From NCBI GenBank assembly GCA_958450325.1, contig OY288243.1:48562878-48626877 (forward strand): a stretch of 64,000 nt of DNA. The letters are read 5' to 3'. The notes beneath the pieces were generated by a model. That model saw only the letters and a program-made list of their open reading frames with translations, did not search any database and was not told the DNA's origin. The translations under genes were made by a program, and so were the position numbers. The DNA comes from Agrostemma githago (lineage: Eukaryota; Streptophyta; Magnoliopsida; Caryophyllales; Caryophyllaceae). Below are positions 30,545 to 42,789 of the stretch, piece by piece. Within the stretch, counting starts at the first letter, position 1. Each line of letters starts with the position of its first letter.

Positions 30545-32634
30545 CCTGCGCGGGACCGACCCGGTTTTCATCGTGTGGCGGCGGCCACCCACGCGGCCCC
30601 TTCCCTGTCGGGAGTCAGTCCGATCTCGCATACGGGGCGAAGTGTCGGACCTCGATTTGGATAACGATCCAGACTTGTACTAGACGGGTGCGGTCACCCG
30701 TGTTTCCGTTTGGGAATCGATTGAGACGTGGTTGTAAATGTTTGAAGGCCGATTCATTTGGTAAGGCGACCTTTTTAGTGAACTGAATTCTTTGCCGATT
30801 TGTGGAGTCCACCGAGTCAATTATGTGGACTCGGAAACCGTTCAAGTCAACTTTGATCCCTTACCGGCTCAAAGTTGAGTGACACGGGACCTAAAGATAA
30901 AGACTTGTACCCTGAAGCACTCCATGCCTGGAATGACTCTCACTGCCAATGGTTTCGGACATCCGGAAACCGTCGATTCTGAGTAAGGTGTGAGGGTACG
31001 TATTGGGAAGCCAACATTTGATAGATATGAACACCCAATCCCGCCCGCACTATAGCGGCCTCTACTAATCAATCAGTGGGCTGATTTCCTAGTTCTTTTG
31101 TTGTGGTGGAAGTACTGTAACATCTGTTGTTTTAAACCCTATGTCTTTGCTATGTCGGTTGTTTTAAGGACAGATAAGTTTTATCGTCAAAATAGCGTTG
31201 TTTACATTCTTTGCATGCGATTTCACGTGACAGACAGGCCATGAAAAGATGCACGTAGGAGAGTAGAGAGTACTAATATTATAGGTATTAGCAAATCAGT
31301 TTTAACGTGATAATACGAATATTAGTCATTCTCGTGGTGTACCTTACCTGGTATTCTGCTTAAGATGCGTCGGTTCGGTATTAGTAGAGATGCGTCGAAC
31401 CCAATAAGGTGAGCACCCGAACTAATACGGAACCCGACCATCACTTTGTTCAGTTTTAGTTATTTGACGTTTTGAATTCCGTGTTAGGTGATTTAGCATG
31501 TGATTATAAGGTCATAAAAGCAATAAATAATACGAAAAACTGTAAATGCGAATGTAAGTAATTCACATTGTGAGGAGTTGCACCCTCGGAGTATACACTA
31601 AACGGGACTCGATGCATAGATAGTCTTGAGAACGGATCTCGGAATTACTCGAGTCTTTTTAGTGTGTTTGAATATTTGTGGTTGAAGTTGGGACGTTACG
31701 TATTTTATTAGATGCTTGTGGGCCTAGCGCCCACATCTAGTGTTCTCGTAGTGCATAATAATAAAAAAGTACAAATATGGAAAGTTTTGTTTAGATGACA
31801 ACCTAGTGACGACTTGATCAACAAGCGGATCCTCCTAGCTTGACTAGTGACTCCGGCAGAACCCCGTTACCGTTTGACCTTCCCGCGGCTACTCCGGCAG
31901 AGCTTCGTTACTAAGGACTAGTTCTGCGGCTAATCCGACAGAACCTGGGTACTAGTTTTGAGCTAGTCGATCACAGGCACCTCGGTATCGAGTGGAGTGC
32001 TCGAAGGTGAGGATTAGCGTCGATGTCACTTTTTTATCGGAACTACGATCGAGTGGATCGTTTGCCTCGGGTGTCGGAGTGCGAGCCCTTAGCGAGAGTT
32101 TTTGAGGGAGAAGAGAGAGTAGAATTGTGTCGAATGAATGAGGCGGAGGGGGGTATTTACAGGTGTTTTCGGCCCTCGTCGCCCACATGGATGCGTGACT
32201 TGGGGCGCACCAGGACTCAGGCGCCTAGGTGCGAGCGTGGGGAGACCCAGGCGCGTCAGGTGGGGCGGTTGGAGTTTTGAAGATACGATTTTGATCCTTT
32301 CCAAAACTGAGAGGAGGGTGTGTGATATCTTGCTTGGTCGCGAAGGCTTCTCCACGACTTGACCTAGCGCCGTGGGTTTCGTGGGCCTCGGGTGTTCTTC
32401 CTGAGGCTCGCTTGACTCGGGGTTGACTCGGTTCGAGTTTCGGGGCCGACTCGGTGTCCCGGTGTCAGAATTGACTCTAATTAGTGTCTATATGACCGTA
32501 ACGACACGACTAAGGCTTCCATCTATAAGAAAACTATCTAAAACACCACGGACTTGTGTCGCGTTGCAGTCCTATCGTCATCGGGTGTTTGCTGGGCACC
32601 TCTGCAGCCACCAGGTCCAGATTTGGGTGTCTAC
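30545..32634 (-). repeat. Element B 5' LTR, inner edge deleted
   Basis: Matches the truncated LTR 4980-5346 at 30545-30908. 30930-31070 matches the element C LTR block at 13471-13610 (GGTTTCGGACATCCGGAAACC). A further fragment of this family is at 44357-45020. Ends GGGTGTCTAC, lacking the last A of the expected terminus. The weak TATA-like TGTAAATA on the minus strand near 32152 has a GC-rich imperfect inverted repeat (CGCACC, GGTGCG) upstream. Confidence 0.8.
31704..31738 (-). promoter_or_regulatory. Hairpin plus AATAAA in element B LTR
   Basis: GTGGGC-GCTAG-GCCCAC on the minus strand (31718-31734), extended by AGATG/CATCT arms, directly followed by AATAAA (31704-31709). The likely poly(A) signal of the LTR. 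In the related fragment the stem is GTGGA/TCCAC (44884-44900). Confidence 0.6.
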
Positions 32635-32794
32635 TCTATAATAGCAAACAAATCGTCCCTTCATTTAATAAGCATTACTAAATACGTAATATTATACTTA
32701 ACCTTTCATAATAAGGTTAAGTGTAATTTATCGTTAAAATTTTAAAAAGACGTAAATACTCTATTCACCCCCCCCCTCTAGAATATTTTATAGG
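32635..32794. other. AT-rich junction sequence between element B and the T family copy
   Basis: No coding. Contains an 8-9 base C run in TATTCACCCCCCCCC (about 32763-32777), a motif often seen near plant copia LTR ends, so it could be a small copia relic. Contains CTTAACCTTTCATAATAAGGTTAAG, an imperfect hairpin near 32699. Confidence 0.3.
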
Positions 32795-33595
32795 ATCGCT
32801 AGACTCTCAGAAGGTTATAGATGTTCGAGATATAGCAAACCTTTGTTACCTATGGTTTGAGGATTGTGAGTTGTGTCCTGTTATCTAATCTAGTGAGCTT
32901 TTGAGGATTGATTTGAATGGCATTAGTTGATTAACGGAATTAGGATTGTACCTTAGAGATTGATCAAGCTTGGGTTATGAATTACTTGATCGTAGAGAGG
33001 ACTAAGAGTGAGTAAAATCTTGTTTTGATGGATACCTAGTACCTAACCTAGAACAAAACTAAGTGTAACAGTAATATTATTTTGTTTGGTTTACCTAATA
33101 TTGATTTTAATGGACTAGTCGTGGACTTTTGGGATCAGGGATCATTGCTTAAAGTCTTAGCCTAAGTGTTTTGGTGCCACTTCAGGTTCTCGTTAATGTT
33201 TTAGTGAATTTTGGTCGATATAAATTGCCCTCTTATCTTAAGGATTAGATCGTTGATTGTTGTGTAAGGTTGTAACCTATGAACTTTAGTGTTGAGTGAC
33301 CTAAATTTGGACAGATTATTAACCTTGAAGAAGAGAAACATCTTGCACAATTAGATGTCAAACTTATCGTGTTGTTTTGAGGAATACTGATGCGCGTATT
33401 TTATATACACTTTTTATGCTTTTTATACACGCATTCCCGTACTTATCGAGTAGTGAAAGCTACTATTTTGCCCCGAATTGGCTACTTTGTGGTGTATTTT
33501 GTCTTTTTGCAGGAACGAAAGCTACAGGAGCTAAAACGAACCAAAACCGAGCTAAAATGAAGCTGGAAAGAGCAATGGCAGAAATGGGTCAAGTA

Positions 33596-33721
33596 TAGTC
33601 GACCGATTATTAAAATAGTCGGCCGACCATTATGATAGTCGACCGACAATTGTTTTAGTCGGCCGACTATTTGGGCGTTAGCAGAAGATCAAATGAGTCA
33701 ATAATAGTCGGGCGACTATTT
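33596..33721 (+). repeat. Palindrome cluster with 20-bp period in the solo LTR
   Basis: TAGTCGRCCGA-type units start at 33596, 33616, 33636 and 33656, exactly 20 bases apart. A fifth, AATAGTCGGGCGACTATT, is at 33704-33721. The unit at 33656-33669, TAGTCGGCCGACTA, is a perfect 14-bp palindrome. It lies 70-194 bases upstream of TATAAATA. Confidence 0.85.
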
Positions 33722-33789
33722 TCTGGGCCGCGGACAGATTTTGTGTTGAGCAAACAGTTTCTTTATTCAGTTTTAACTCTTCCAAATTT

Positions 33790-33797
33790 TATAAATA
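33790..33797 (+). promoter_or_regulatory. TATA box of the solo LTR
   Basis: TATAAATA on the plus strand followed by pyrimidine-rich sequence (TCTTCTCCTCAGAC). Defines the LTR orientation as plus. Confidence 0.65.
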
Positions 33798-35549
33798 AGG
33801 AGTTTCAGCTTGTTTAGAAATCACTTCTCCCTTATTCTCTACTTCTTCTCCTCAGACTTATATTCCTAATTCTCTCTTAGATAATTACTTTGCTCTAGTT
33901 TAATTTCTCTCTTAGAAACTCGGTTATTGTAAGATTGCAACATTCGAATCGCCTTCATTCCTTTAGGTAATTAAATCTAATATTTCTTCCTTCTTCTTCT
34001 TCTTCTTTTTCTTCGTTCTTAATTATTCTTGATCTCTGTTTATGCTTGTCGCAATTTTATAGTCATTCATCATGTTTAATCTAGTAAAAACGTTTATTAA
34101 TATCGTTGTTCTTGATTTAATTATGAGTAGCTAATTTCCTTCGCTAGGACTTAGGGGATCTGCGAATTGAATATGGTCGCTAAATAATCTATAGATATGT
34201 CAATGATATTGCGTCTAAGTTGTCAATTGTAGCATATAATCGCGATTAGTCAGTTAATGCGCATGATTGATTAATTGAATTCGGTAAACTTGAACCTAAG
34301 ATCGGAAGCCTGGTAAAAGTTAGACCTGCTACAACACATTGGTATGCCCTAATAAGATCGGAAGCCTTTAGACGCATGCTAGGGTGTAGCGGACGGAAGG
34401 ACCTTTTTATTACCCCTTAGACTAATATCTGTGATAGACCTGTGACTTAGACCGTGACCATACGAAATTTCTAGTGAACCGACAATCCTAGTTTTCTCTA
34501 TATATTTATTCATCTTATTTATTTTAGTAATTCTTCTTTTTACTTCTCTTCCTTCACTACTTTTAGATTAGTTAAACACAAACACAAAAACCCCCAATTT
34601 GTTACTTAGATATACATTAATACGAGTAGGATTTCTTGTCTCCCTGAGAAATCAATCCCGACTTCCCTGACTATATTTTTAGTTGGACCGTAGTTGGTTA
34701 TTTTTTATAGGTATATGGCTAGCTTATCAAAAACTTTAATGCCAGTCATCTTGATGAAAGTTACAGTTCATAACCCTTAGACCAACGAAATTGTGGCTTC
34801 GTTGAGTTAATAAATATTTTAGTGGTTTCGATGTTACGATATGAAATTTGAAAGAATTCTCATAAACCTTAGCCGAACGACGTGTTTGAAAATGTGAGTA
34901 TTTGTTTTTACATGTCAGGCTGAGTGTGTTTCAGGTTTTACGTACTTTCCTAACCTCTATCTATTGATAATGTTAGAATATGTTGATGTTCATTTTTGAA
35001 GTTATTGTGTCCGAACATTGTTAATTGGTGGATTTTATTTAGTGGTCCTTACTCGAGAAATTTGAAGTGTAAATGGAGTTCAGACCTTATGAGCTTTGAA
35101 TTTATGAGACTTAGTGATTACGAGTTTGGGTACGTTTTGATAACCGTTGTAATCTTAATTAATGGATTTGTATAAATCATTTGTGGATTCTTACCTTACT
35201 AATTGAAAGATAGTATAAGTAGGTAAGACTTAATTTTGAAGGCTATGGCAGTTCATAAGTTTGAAGGTTGTAGATTGAGTAGGACCACCTAGTACTGATA
35301 TTGGACTTAGCGTTATTTGATGGGAATTAGGAACCCGTGTTTGTGGGAATTGTGCTAGGAATCTCAAGATGGTTAATTTCCTCTATAATCCTTGAGAGCT
35401 CTTTTTCGACTCTCAACTCCGTCTTCCTTCCTGCTTCTCTTGAATTCTATTACCGCATCTGCTGTTAATCCCTTCGACCTTTACCTATTTTAGGACCTCT
35501 TATTTTAATTTATTGTTTATCCTTGTTCTATTTATCCATTAACCATTTT

Positions 35550-38500
35550 TCAAACTCTCTATTTTATAAAAAGTTTGATCAGTTTAAAAAAAATTAGATT
35601 ATCGTAAAATTATAATATTTTGAGTTATAATTTCTAATTGTCAAACTCCTCGTTTTGTAAAAAGTTTGACTAACTTAAACTTTTCGGATATCGTGAAATT
35701 TGAAGTTTTTTAATTATAATTTAAGAACTTTATACTTCACTTTCATTTTATCTTTGGTTGAAATTTCATCATTTTTCCAAGCTTTATTTTTATTTTCGTG
35801 TCAAATTATATATTTTTTTTTATTTTAAAATATTTTAATTCTTTTAAACCTATTTATTTGATTTTCATCGTAAACTACTTATTTTTGCGCGAGGAATTCT
35901 ATTTTTCTACGAACTAGCGTTTTAAGCTTGGAATTGAGTTATTTATTTTTTCTAAAAATATCCAAACACGTTTATATAATATTTCCAACTAAGAAATATT
36001 TTTATTTTCGAAAATTTAGCCTTTAATGATTTTATTACGAACTTTCATAAACAATTATTCTCTAACGCGAGATTTACTCGAATTGCTTTGATATGCTTCT
36101 AATAATTTTACGATTCTTATTTTTATCAACCTACAACTAAAATGAACTCTTTTGGACCCTCTTTGGCCATGTCATACCATGTCATACATGGTCACACATT
36201 TCTACACATTTTACACTTTTCATTTTATAAAATGTAAGTCTTAGATATTTTATCTTTCCCCTATTTATGCTAGTGATAATTATAAACACTTCATACTCCA
36301 TATATATATTCTCTTCACTTGGCTGGTTCTAGCTTGCTCTTGTAGCATGGTTTTTATCAAAATTCAACACTTCATTTATGCTTGAAAACCCTTAATTTGT
36401 TGTTCATGCATTCACCAAAAAATAATCAAGCAAATACTCTCCTTTTTCCTTTTTTTGTCGCGCATGATTAGGCCATTTCAGCAGCCTAATTCTGCTCTAA
36501 AACCATGTTCATCTATCTCTTTCCGACTCTTATTTTTATCTTAATTCGATCCTCTTTCCATCTCCCTCGTTGAGGCTTCTTGGATGACCTTGAAGCGGAC
36601 AAATATATTATTGACTCGGATTTAGGTTTGAGGTAACGGCGATGTTACTCGGTATTACTTGATTTTATTTGTGTAATTGCATGTATATAATTATAATTTT
36701 ATTTTTGACAATATATGTATGTCCCACATTCTGGAAAATTTGTAAAAGTCGTAAATTTGCATGTTTCGGTAGTTTTATCGCTTTTACGAGATTAACAATT
36801 AAATTGTTATATTATTTGTAAAATCATATTATTTCGCCTAAACATGTAAAATATGAATATATTCTGTAAAAATGATATTTTTGATGATTTTAGATAATTT
36901 TGTATTTTTCTAATATTTTAGATATCGATTATTGAATTAGTACCGTTTTCGGACAAAAATGATTAAAAGCCAATTTTTTGTTCTTATACTTAAACATTTT
37001 ATTTTAATCTAAAATTTGCATGGATAACCTTTCTGATGAAAAAGAATTCTTTGGAATTTTTAAGTGGGTGATTTAATTAATCACTTTAAATCGTCGTTTA
37101 TCGTTAAAACTATGTTTGTCATTTTAATTCCTGATTTCTGATTCTTGTTTTGAATCTGGAAAAAAAATGTTCCTGATAGTTCTTGATAAAAATGTATTTT
37201 TATAATTTTTAGTGCTTTAATAAATTATTAGGAACGACAAGTTTTATTAAGAGAATCGTTAATTGTGGAAACGAGTTTTAAAGACGGGTTTGTTGGAATT
37301 TGTGAAATCTGGAAAAAAAATAATGGTTTCTGGAAAATCATAATTTTTAGGATTAATAATAATTTTTGGATATTAATACTTAAATCGTTTTGTAAATTAC
37401 TATTTTTATTAACCGTTATTGTCGAGATTAGACGACTAACGGGAAAACCCTTTAAAAACCGAGTTTAGAGATTCTGAAAAAAAAAACATTTTCTGAACAG
37501 AATGTCCAAAAATGTACTTTAGCTATTTTACATAATTTTTTTACTATTTATCAAAGCCTTTAAATGGTAGTATTGATTTTTGGACAAAATTACGATTTAT
37601 CATTAAGATGTTCCGTTTCAGCTAAACAAATTATTTTTCCAGCAATTTTGAAAAGATTGAAATCTTAAACTTTCTGAGTTAAATTACCCCTTATCATATT
37701 CTAAATTTGTTTAATTGTTTAATGAAATAAAAGACGTTAAAAGGTTTATTTTGACATTTGCCGTAAAGTCTTGTTTATGCTCGTTTTGTCCAAACTATTA
37801 ATAATTACGGAATTTTAGTTTTATAAATTTTGGAAATACCCTGATTAGTAGTATTAAAACGTTTAAGATATTTTTAAATATTTCATAAACAGTTGTACCA
37901 CATTTCAATAATATTACAAACCCGAGTGTTTTTATTTTAACAATTAATATCATTAAGGCCGAAAGTTTTAGATTTATAAATTTATATCGTTTACTAAAAA
38001 TAATTTTGTTAGTATGAACTAATGTTTTTTATATGATCCTATTTTTAGTAAAGTTTCTAAATATAGAAGTTTCCTAAAATAGAAAATTTCCTCTTTTATC
38101 TTCATATTATTTATAATGATTATTTCTTTTGAATATCGATGATGGCTTTGCTTTGGAGTTATAGAATAAGGACAAGTGTGGGTTTAGAGTAATATCGTCT
38201 TCGATATACGTTTTTGCCATAAACTATAAAGTCGGTGTGTTTATTTGTGGCACATTTGGTCGTTGAACAGGGCAAAGTTTCGCCCAGGAGAGTGTATGTT
38301 TTGACCTTAAGCTAGATATCGCATCGTGTTAGTCGCCGTTAGCTGAACTAGACATAACTGTTGTCTAGGAGGGGTGTGCACTACTTAAACCAAGACCTCG
38401 CTGCACGCAGTCCTGTTATAGTTGATTTGCCTAGTTAGAGACTGAAGTCTGTTATGAGTTAAGGCTACAGTTCTTGAAGCTTGTTTCTAGTATTATCCTT

Positions 38501-41500
38501 GTGAAAGTGTTGAATCTAGACTAATTCTATCCATAACGTCATTTTGAATATTGTATGATTATCGATATAATTTTGATTTGCAGGTTGGCAAATGTTTTAT
38601 CTTTTCTCCGAAAAACTCATTTTTTAATATTATTTCGATGTCTGAAGTTTTTCACTAAAAGCTTATTTTTATTATAATGTTTCAATGTTTTCCGTTTTTA
38701 CTATTTTCATATAATAGTAATTACAGTTTTAAAATCTTGTAATATGGCTGGGAGAACGTCATCGTTGCTCCTCACTGATTGTGGTTGTTATGTTTTAAAC
38801 ATGGCAGTTATATGTGTTTCTCTTCGAGTGGCCTAGCGAGTTGTAATTCCTTTGCAATTCTAACGCAATACAGTGGCGGAAACATTGTAGATTTGGGATT
38901 AAAAGACACTGACGTTCTATATTTTAATAAAAGAACGGTTAGTCAAAACAGGTGTCACTTTTTACACAAGGCTTAAAAAAAATATTCTCGAAACAGGGTT
39001 ACAAAAATCCATAAATAAACATGAATGGAGAAAAAGAAGAATCGACGCTACTCGCTAGCTCACACCCAAAACCCAGCAGCAAATATCTGTCATGTTATAA
39101 ACATAACAGCCACGTCAGTGGGGAGTAACTTGGACATTCTCCCAGCCATATTATATCATTTGGAAAATAATAGTATTTTATACCAAAATATTTAAAAAGA
39201 GAAAACATTAAAACGATATAATAAAAATAAGTTTTTAGCGAAACTTAAAGCACTTGCCAACTTGCAAGTCAAAAATCGATCGATAATAATAATATATTCA
39301 AAATGACGTTATGGAATGAATCAGTGTTGACGGCTAGACTTTCACTAGGAGAGTACTAAAAAATAGCTTCGAGAACTTAGTTCAAACAAATCAAACCTCG
39401 ATCTCTAACTAGGCTACTCAATTATAATAGAACGACGACTTATAAATGCGTGGCCTTAGTTTTAGATAATATGCACACCCCCTCCCAAGCACCATAAATA
39501 CTAAGATCAACCCAACGACATCTTACACTGCGAGGCACGAATTTAAGGTCAAAATGTACACACACTCCCGAACACCATATATGCTTAGTTCAACAACCAG
39601 TGTGCCCCATAAAGACACACCAGCCTTATAGTTGATGGCAAAAACGTAAACCCCAGAATATATTACTCTAAACCTCACACTTATCCTTATTCCATAACCC
39701 AAAACCAAGACATTATCGATATTCAAAAGATATAATCAATATAAATAACCTGGAGATAAGAGAAGTAATCATCATATTTTAAAAGAGGAAACTTTCTATA
39801 AATAGAAACTTACTAATTTTAGAAACTTACTTAAAATAGAAATAGTCTTATAGAAAATACGTAAGTCATTAAAATAAGTGAAATGTATAAAAATAACATT
39901 TCTAACGAAGTTAGCATTTTATTATTAGCGTCGTTATCGTAACTTTAATATATTTCTACATTAAATACTCAAAATATAAATAAAATATAATAAGTCAATA
40001 TATAGTATTTCATAAATAATTAGGAAATCGAGTTAAAACTATAAATTTTAGAAAAGAGATGTTTTAAGAAAATGATATCAAAATTAATTGAGTCGACGAG
40101 TTTTACAAATTAAACTAGATTTTATAAAGCTTTCAAATTAGTTTTAGCAAATAGATTTTATCAATAAATAATACTGATTTTACTAAAAATAATCAATCGT
40201 AGACAAATGAGAAATTATTAGGGAAAATAGTCTCGACTAAAAATGTATTTAAAACAAAATCGACTACTTTCTCATTTATTAATATAGGTCGTAAAACAAA
40301 GTTAATTTATTGAACAAGTATACAAATCTCGATTATAATATAAAAATACGATTTTGAGTTAAAATTATAAATTAACAAAATATGACGAAAATATGAAATC
40401 GATATTATTTAGTTACTAGTGTCACGATAACCAACAAAACATTACAACGATCGTAAATAATTAAATTACTAACGATTTATAAAACGATATCGAATACTTG
40501 TAAAATATTTATAAAGCACACGATTTAAAAGAATAATTTTAGCAAATAATAAATAAGTAAGATTTAGAAAACCAAAGATAAAATATTTACTACATACTAC
40601 TGCTCAAACATACGATATAAAATCGAGTAACGTCCTAATGTTATCTCGAGTCAATATTCAAATCGATCTCGTACTTGTCTACTTGCATAGTCCGAGCTCC
40701 AAATCTTCAATAACACGCCTTAAGTTTCGTGTCGTGAATCGCTAACCTTCTAAGCATGCTCCACTACGAAATTTGAGACAAAAAGAAACAGAGACAAAGA
40801 AATCGGAATAAGGAATGTTGGAAATTAATAGAGATGACACGGAACGACAAGGCATAGCAGCTGAATGAAGATCGATGAAACAATTGAAAGTGAATAGATC
40901 GAGATCGACCAAAATAGTCTCGATAAGGAATCAAGTTAACCGAACATAAAGGCGGGAAGGAAAACAGAATCATGACCAATATTCCAAGAGCAGACAGCAG
41001 TGACATTAGCAGGTAAGGCGAACAACAACAGCAAACGCACAATTAGCAGCAAGTGATAACGTACGGCAGTAGCATCAGTAGTGCGACATTAACAGTAGCA
41101 GTGATGGACAGCGAGACCAACAACAACAATCATAGGAGTAGCGAACAACAATAAGGACGAAAACAGTAGCAGTGAACAGAATGAAATCAGACGCAAGAGG
41201 AGAAGAAGCAACGAAAAAAGAAAGGACAAGACAAATTAAGTACAACGAACAACAGCGTCAATCAAAAGGGCGAAAATCAGAAGAGGAAGAAGAGAGGTAG
41301 GACAAACTAAGAATAGAGAACGACACAGATAAGAACGGAATAGGAAACGAGTGAAACAGGGGCACGAATTAAGGATAAATCATTACAGCAAACGAGAAAC
41401 AGCGAAGAACAACTACACAAAGGACGACATCTGAACGGAAAAATGACAGAAATCAGCAACAGCAAACAACAGTAGCGAGAAGCAACAATAGCAGAATTCA

Positions 41501-42789
41501 AACGACAAAGACGTTGAGAGATGTAGAAAACAAAGACGGACAAAAACTGACCTGAAAAGCTACGCAGAAGACACGAAAACAGGAGAGGAGGGACGAAAGC
41601 AGAACACAAAGCAGGAGGAGAAAAAGCAGCAGCAGCAGCAGCAAGCAAAAAGGGCAAAACAGGTGACGATAAGGACGAAAAGGGTGAATAAAAATAATGA
41701 ACGATTGTGCAGGCTGAAAGCTTAGGGTGAAGATGAAGAGGATGATTGCTGAAGGAAGGGATGCAGCAGGTTCAAGGAATGGGAATGAAGCAGAAAAGAA
41801 AATAATTGATGGTGAATGTTCTTGAAGGGACACAAGGCGAGATTCAGAGACAGATGAATAAGGGAGTAGGGGAGGTGAACATAATAGTGAGGAGAAGGTG
41901 AAAACAAGGAGGCATGATGAAGCGGTGGAGGAAAATGAAAGGCAAAAGGGTACGTTGAATGGGGTATGAAACAACACAATATGTGAGTAAGAAATACGGA
42001 TTAATAAAATGAATTGGGTAGGAGACAAATTCTGTAACGATAAGTTGACTGACCCACGAATAGAATTAAAACGAGTTAATAAGATTAATAAATAATTGGG
42101 CCGTCAAATAAAATGAGTAATTAAAGTATTTGAGACGAAAACGAAGCTTATAGAAATAAATAATTAGACGATGAAATAATATTTCTCGATAAATAATAAT
42201 TTTTCAATAAAGTGAATGAAATTGATTTCTCGAGGAAAGAAAATAGATGTTTTGACGAAATTTAAAATAAATGAGCTTCGAGCCAAAAATAGAAATTCGA
42301 GCTTAAATATAAATAAATAAAAAGAATTTAGAATTTAAATCACCGAAATATGCTTTCGATAAGAATTAAATTAAATGTAAAAAATAAATCGAAACAGAAA
42401 TAAAAATATGTTTTAAATATAAGAGTTTCCGAGATAAATTGATTTTTAGGAGTTTGCAACGATTAAACGATAAATTCGTTTTATAATAATTTCAAATTTA
42501 CGAACTAAATCGTAAACAGAAACAAAAGTTAAATAAAATTTAATTTATAAAATCAGGGGTGTTACACGAGTTGTTACGGATCCTGCTTCGCTGACTAATA
42601 ATTTGAACTATCAATTGTTATAACCTTTCTACAGATTTTATTTTATTTTTATTTTGTAGCCATTTTTATTTTATGACTTATGTATTGACTTACCGTTTTT
42701 ATTTAATCCAGACATAATTACAGTGTGTTACAATCCCATATCTACAGTGTTTCCGCCACCGTATTGCGTTAGATTTCTAGGGGATTACA
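35550..42789 (+). repeat. T family 3' LTR, split by a reverse copy of itself
   Basis: The forward parts are about 35550-38841 and 42572-42789; the left edge is degenerate and approximate. Aligns with 47023-50540, for example CGGTATT-CTTGATTTTATTTG near 36650 and 48058. The end TTTCTAGGGGATTACA at 42774-42789 is the same as at 50540. No PBS follows, in line with a 3' LTR. The ORFs inside are chance. Confidence 0.75.
38842..42566 (-). repeat. Solo LTR of the T family inserted in reverse
   Basis: On the plus strand it starts TGTAATTCC and ends GGGGTGTTACA, the reverse of TGTAACACCCC...GGAATTACA. Flanked by a perfect five-base duplication CGAGT (38837-38841 and 42567-42571). Removing it restores CTAGCGAGTTGTTACGGATCC, matching 50307-50327. 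3725 bp. The part at 40990-41700 is rich in CAG/CAA/GAG triplets; long minus-strand ORFs there (such as 41498-42028) are low-complexity artefacts. Confidence 0.9.

Larger units (their letters stand above)
28254..32634 (-). mobile_element. Element B, right (5') part
   Basis: The 5' half of B: gag N-terminus, leader and 5' LTR. Continues the left part (5347-13204) across element C. The PBS and the adjoining LTR edge have been deleted. Confidence 0.8.
33388..34729 (+). repeat. Solo LTR with TGAT...ATCA ends, inserted in the T family internal region
   Basis: Starts TGATGCGCGTA and ends GCTTATCA. It is flanked by AATAC (33383-33387) and AAAAC (34730-34734), a five-base target duplication with one mismatch. 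Removing it restores the T internal sequence seen at 51818-51840. Contains a palindrome cluster, a TATA box at 33790, and the text CCCGACTTCCCTGA-GTAGTTGGTTATT near its end, which resembles the end of the LTR at 45021-46590, so the two are related families. Confidence 0.85.
32795..42789 (+). mobile_element. T family element, left copy (5' LTR lost, two nested solo LTRs)
   Basis: 32795-33387 matches 51206-51830 and 34730-35235 matches 51825-52320, the internal region of the right-hand copies. It then runs into an LTR (about 35550-42789) related to 47023-50540. No protein-coding sequence. Diverged well beyond the right-hand copies, so older. The part 35236-35550 has no counterpart to the right and shows the natural 3' end of the internal region. 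Confidence 0.75.

Noticed and set aside
32023..32362. Overlapping plus- and minus-strand ORFs in the B LTR
   Set aside because: GC-rich LTR promoter region, open on both strands, with no similarity to a protein domain.
33596..33721. Evenly spaced repeats resembling a CRISPR array
   Set aside because: Unit plus spacer is only 20 bases, the context is a plant LTR, and the units are palindromes upstream of a TATA box.
41498..42028. Long minus-strand ORFs in 40764-42028
   Set aside because: They lie within the reverse T family solo LTR, in purine-rich low-complexity DNA; composition is Ser/Leu/Phe-heavy with no domain, and the forward LTR copies have no matching frame.
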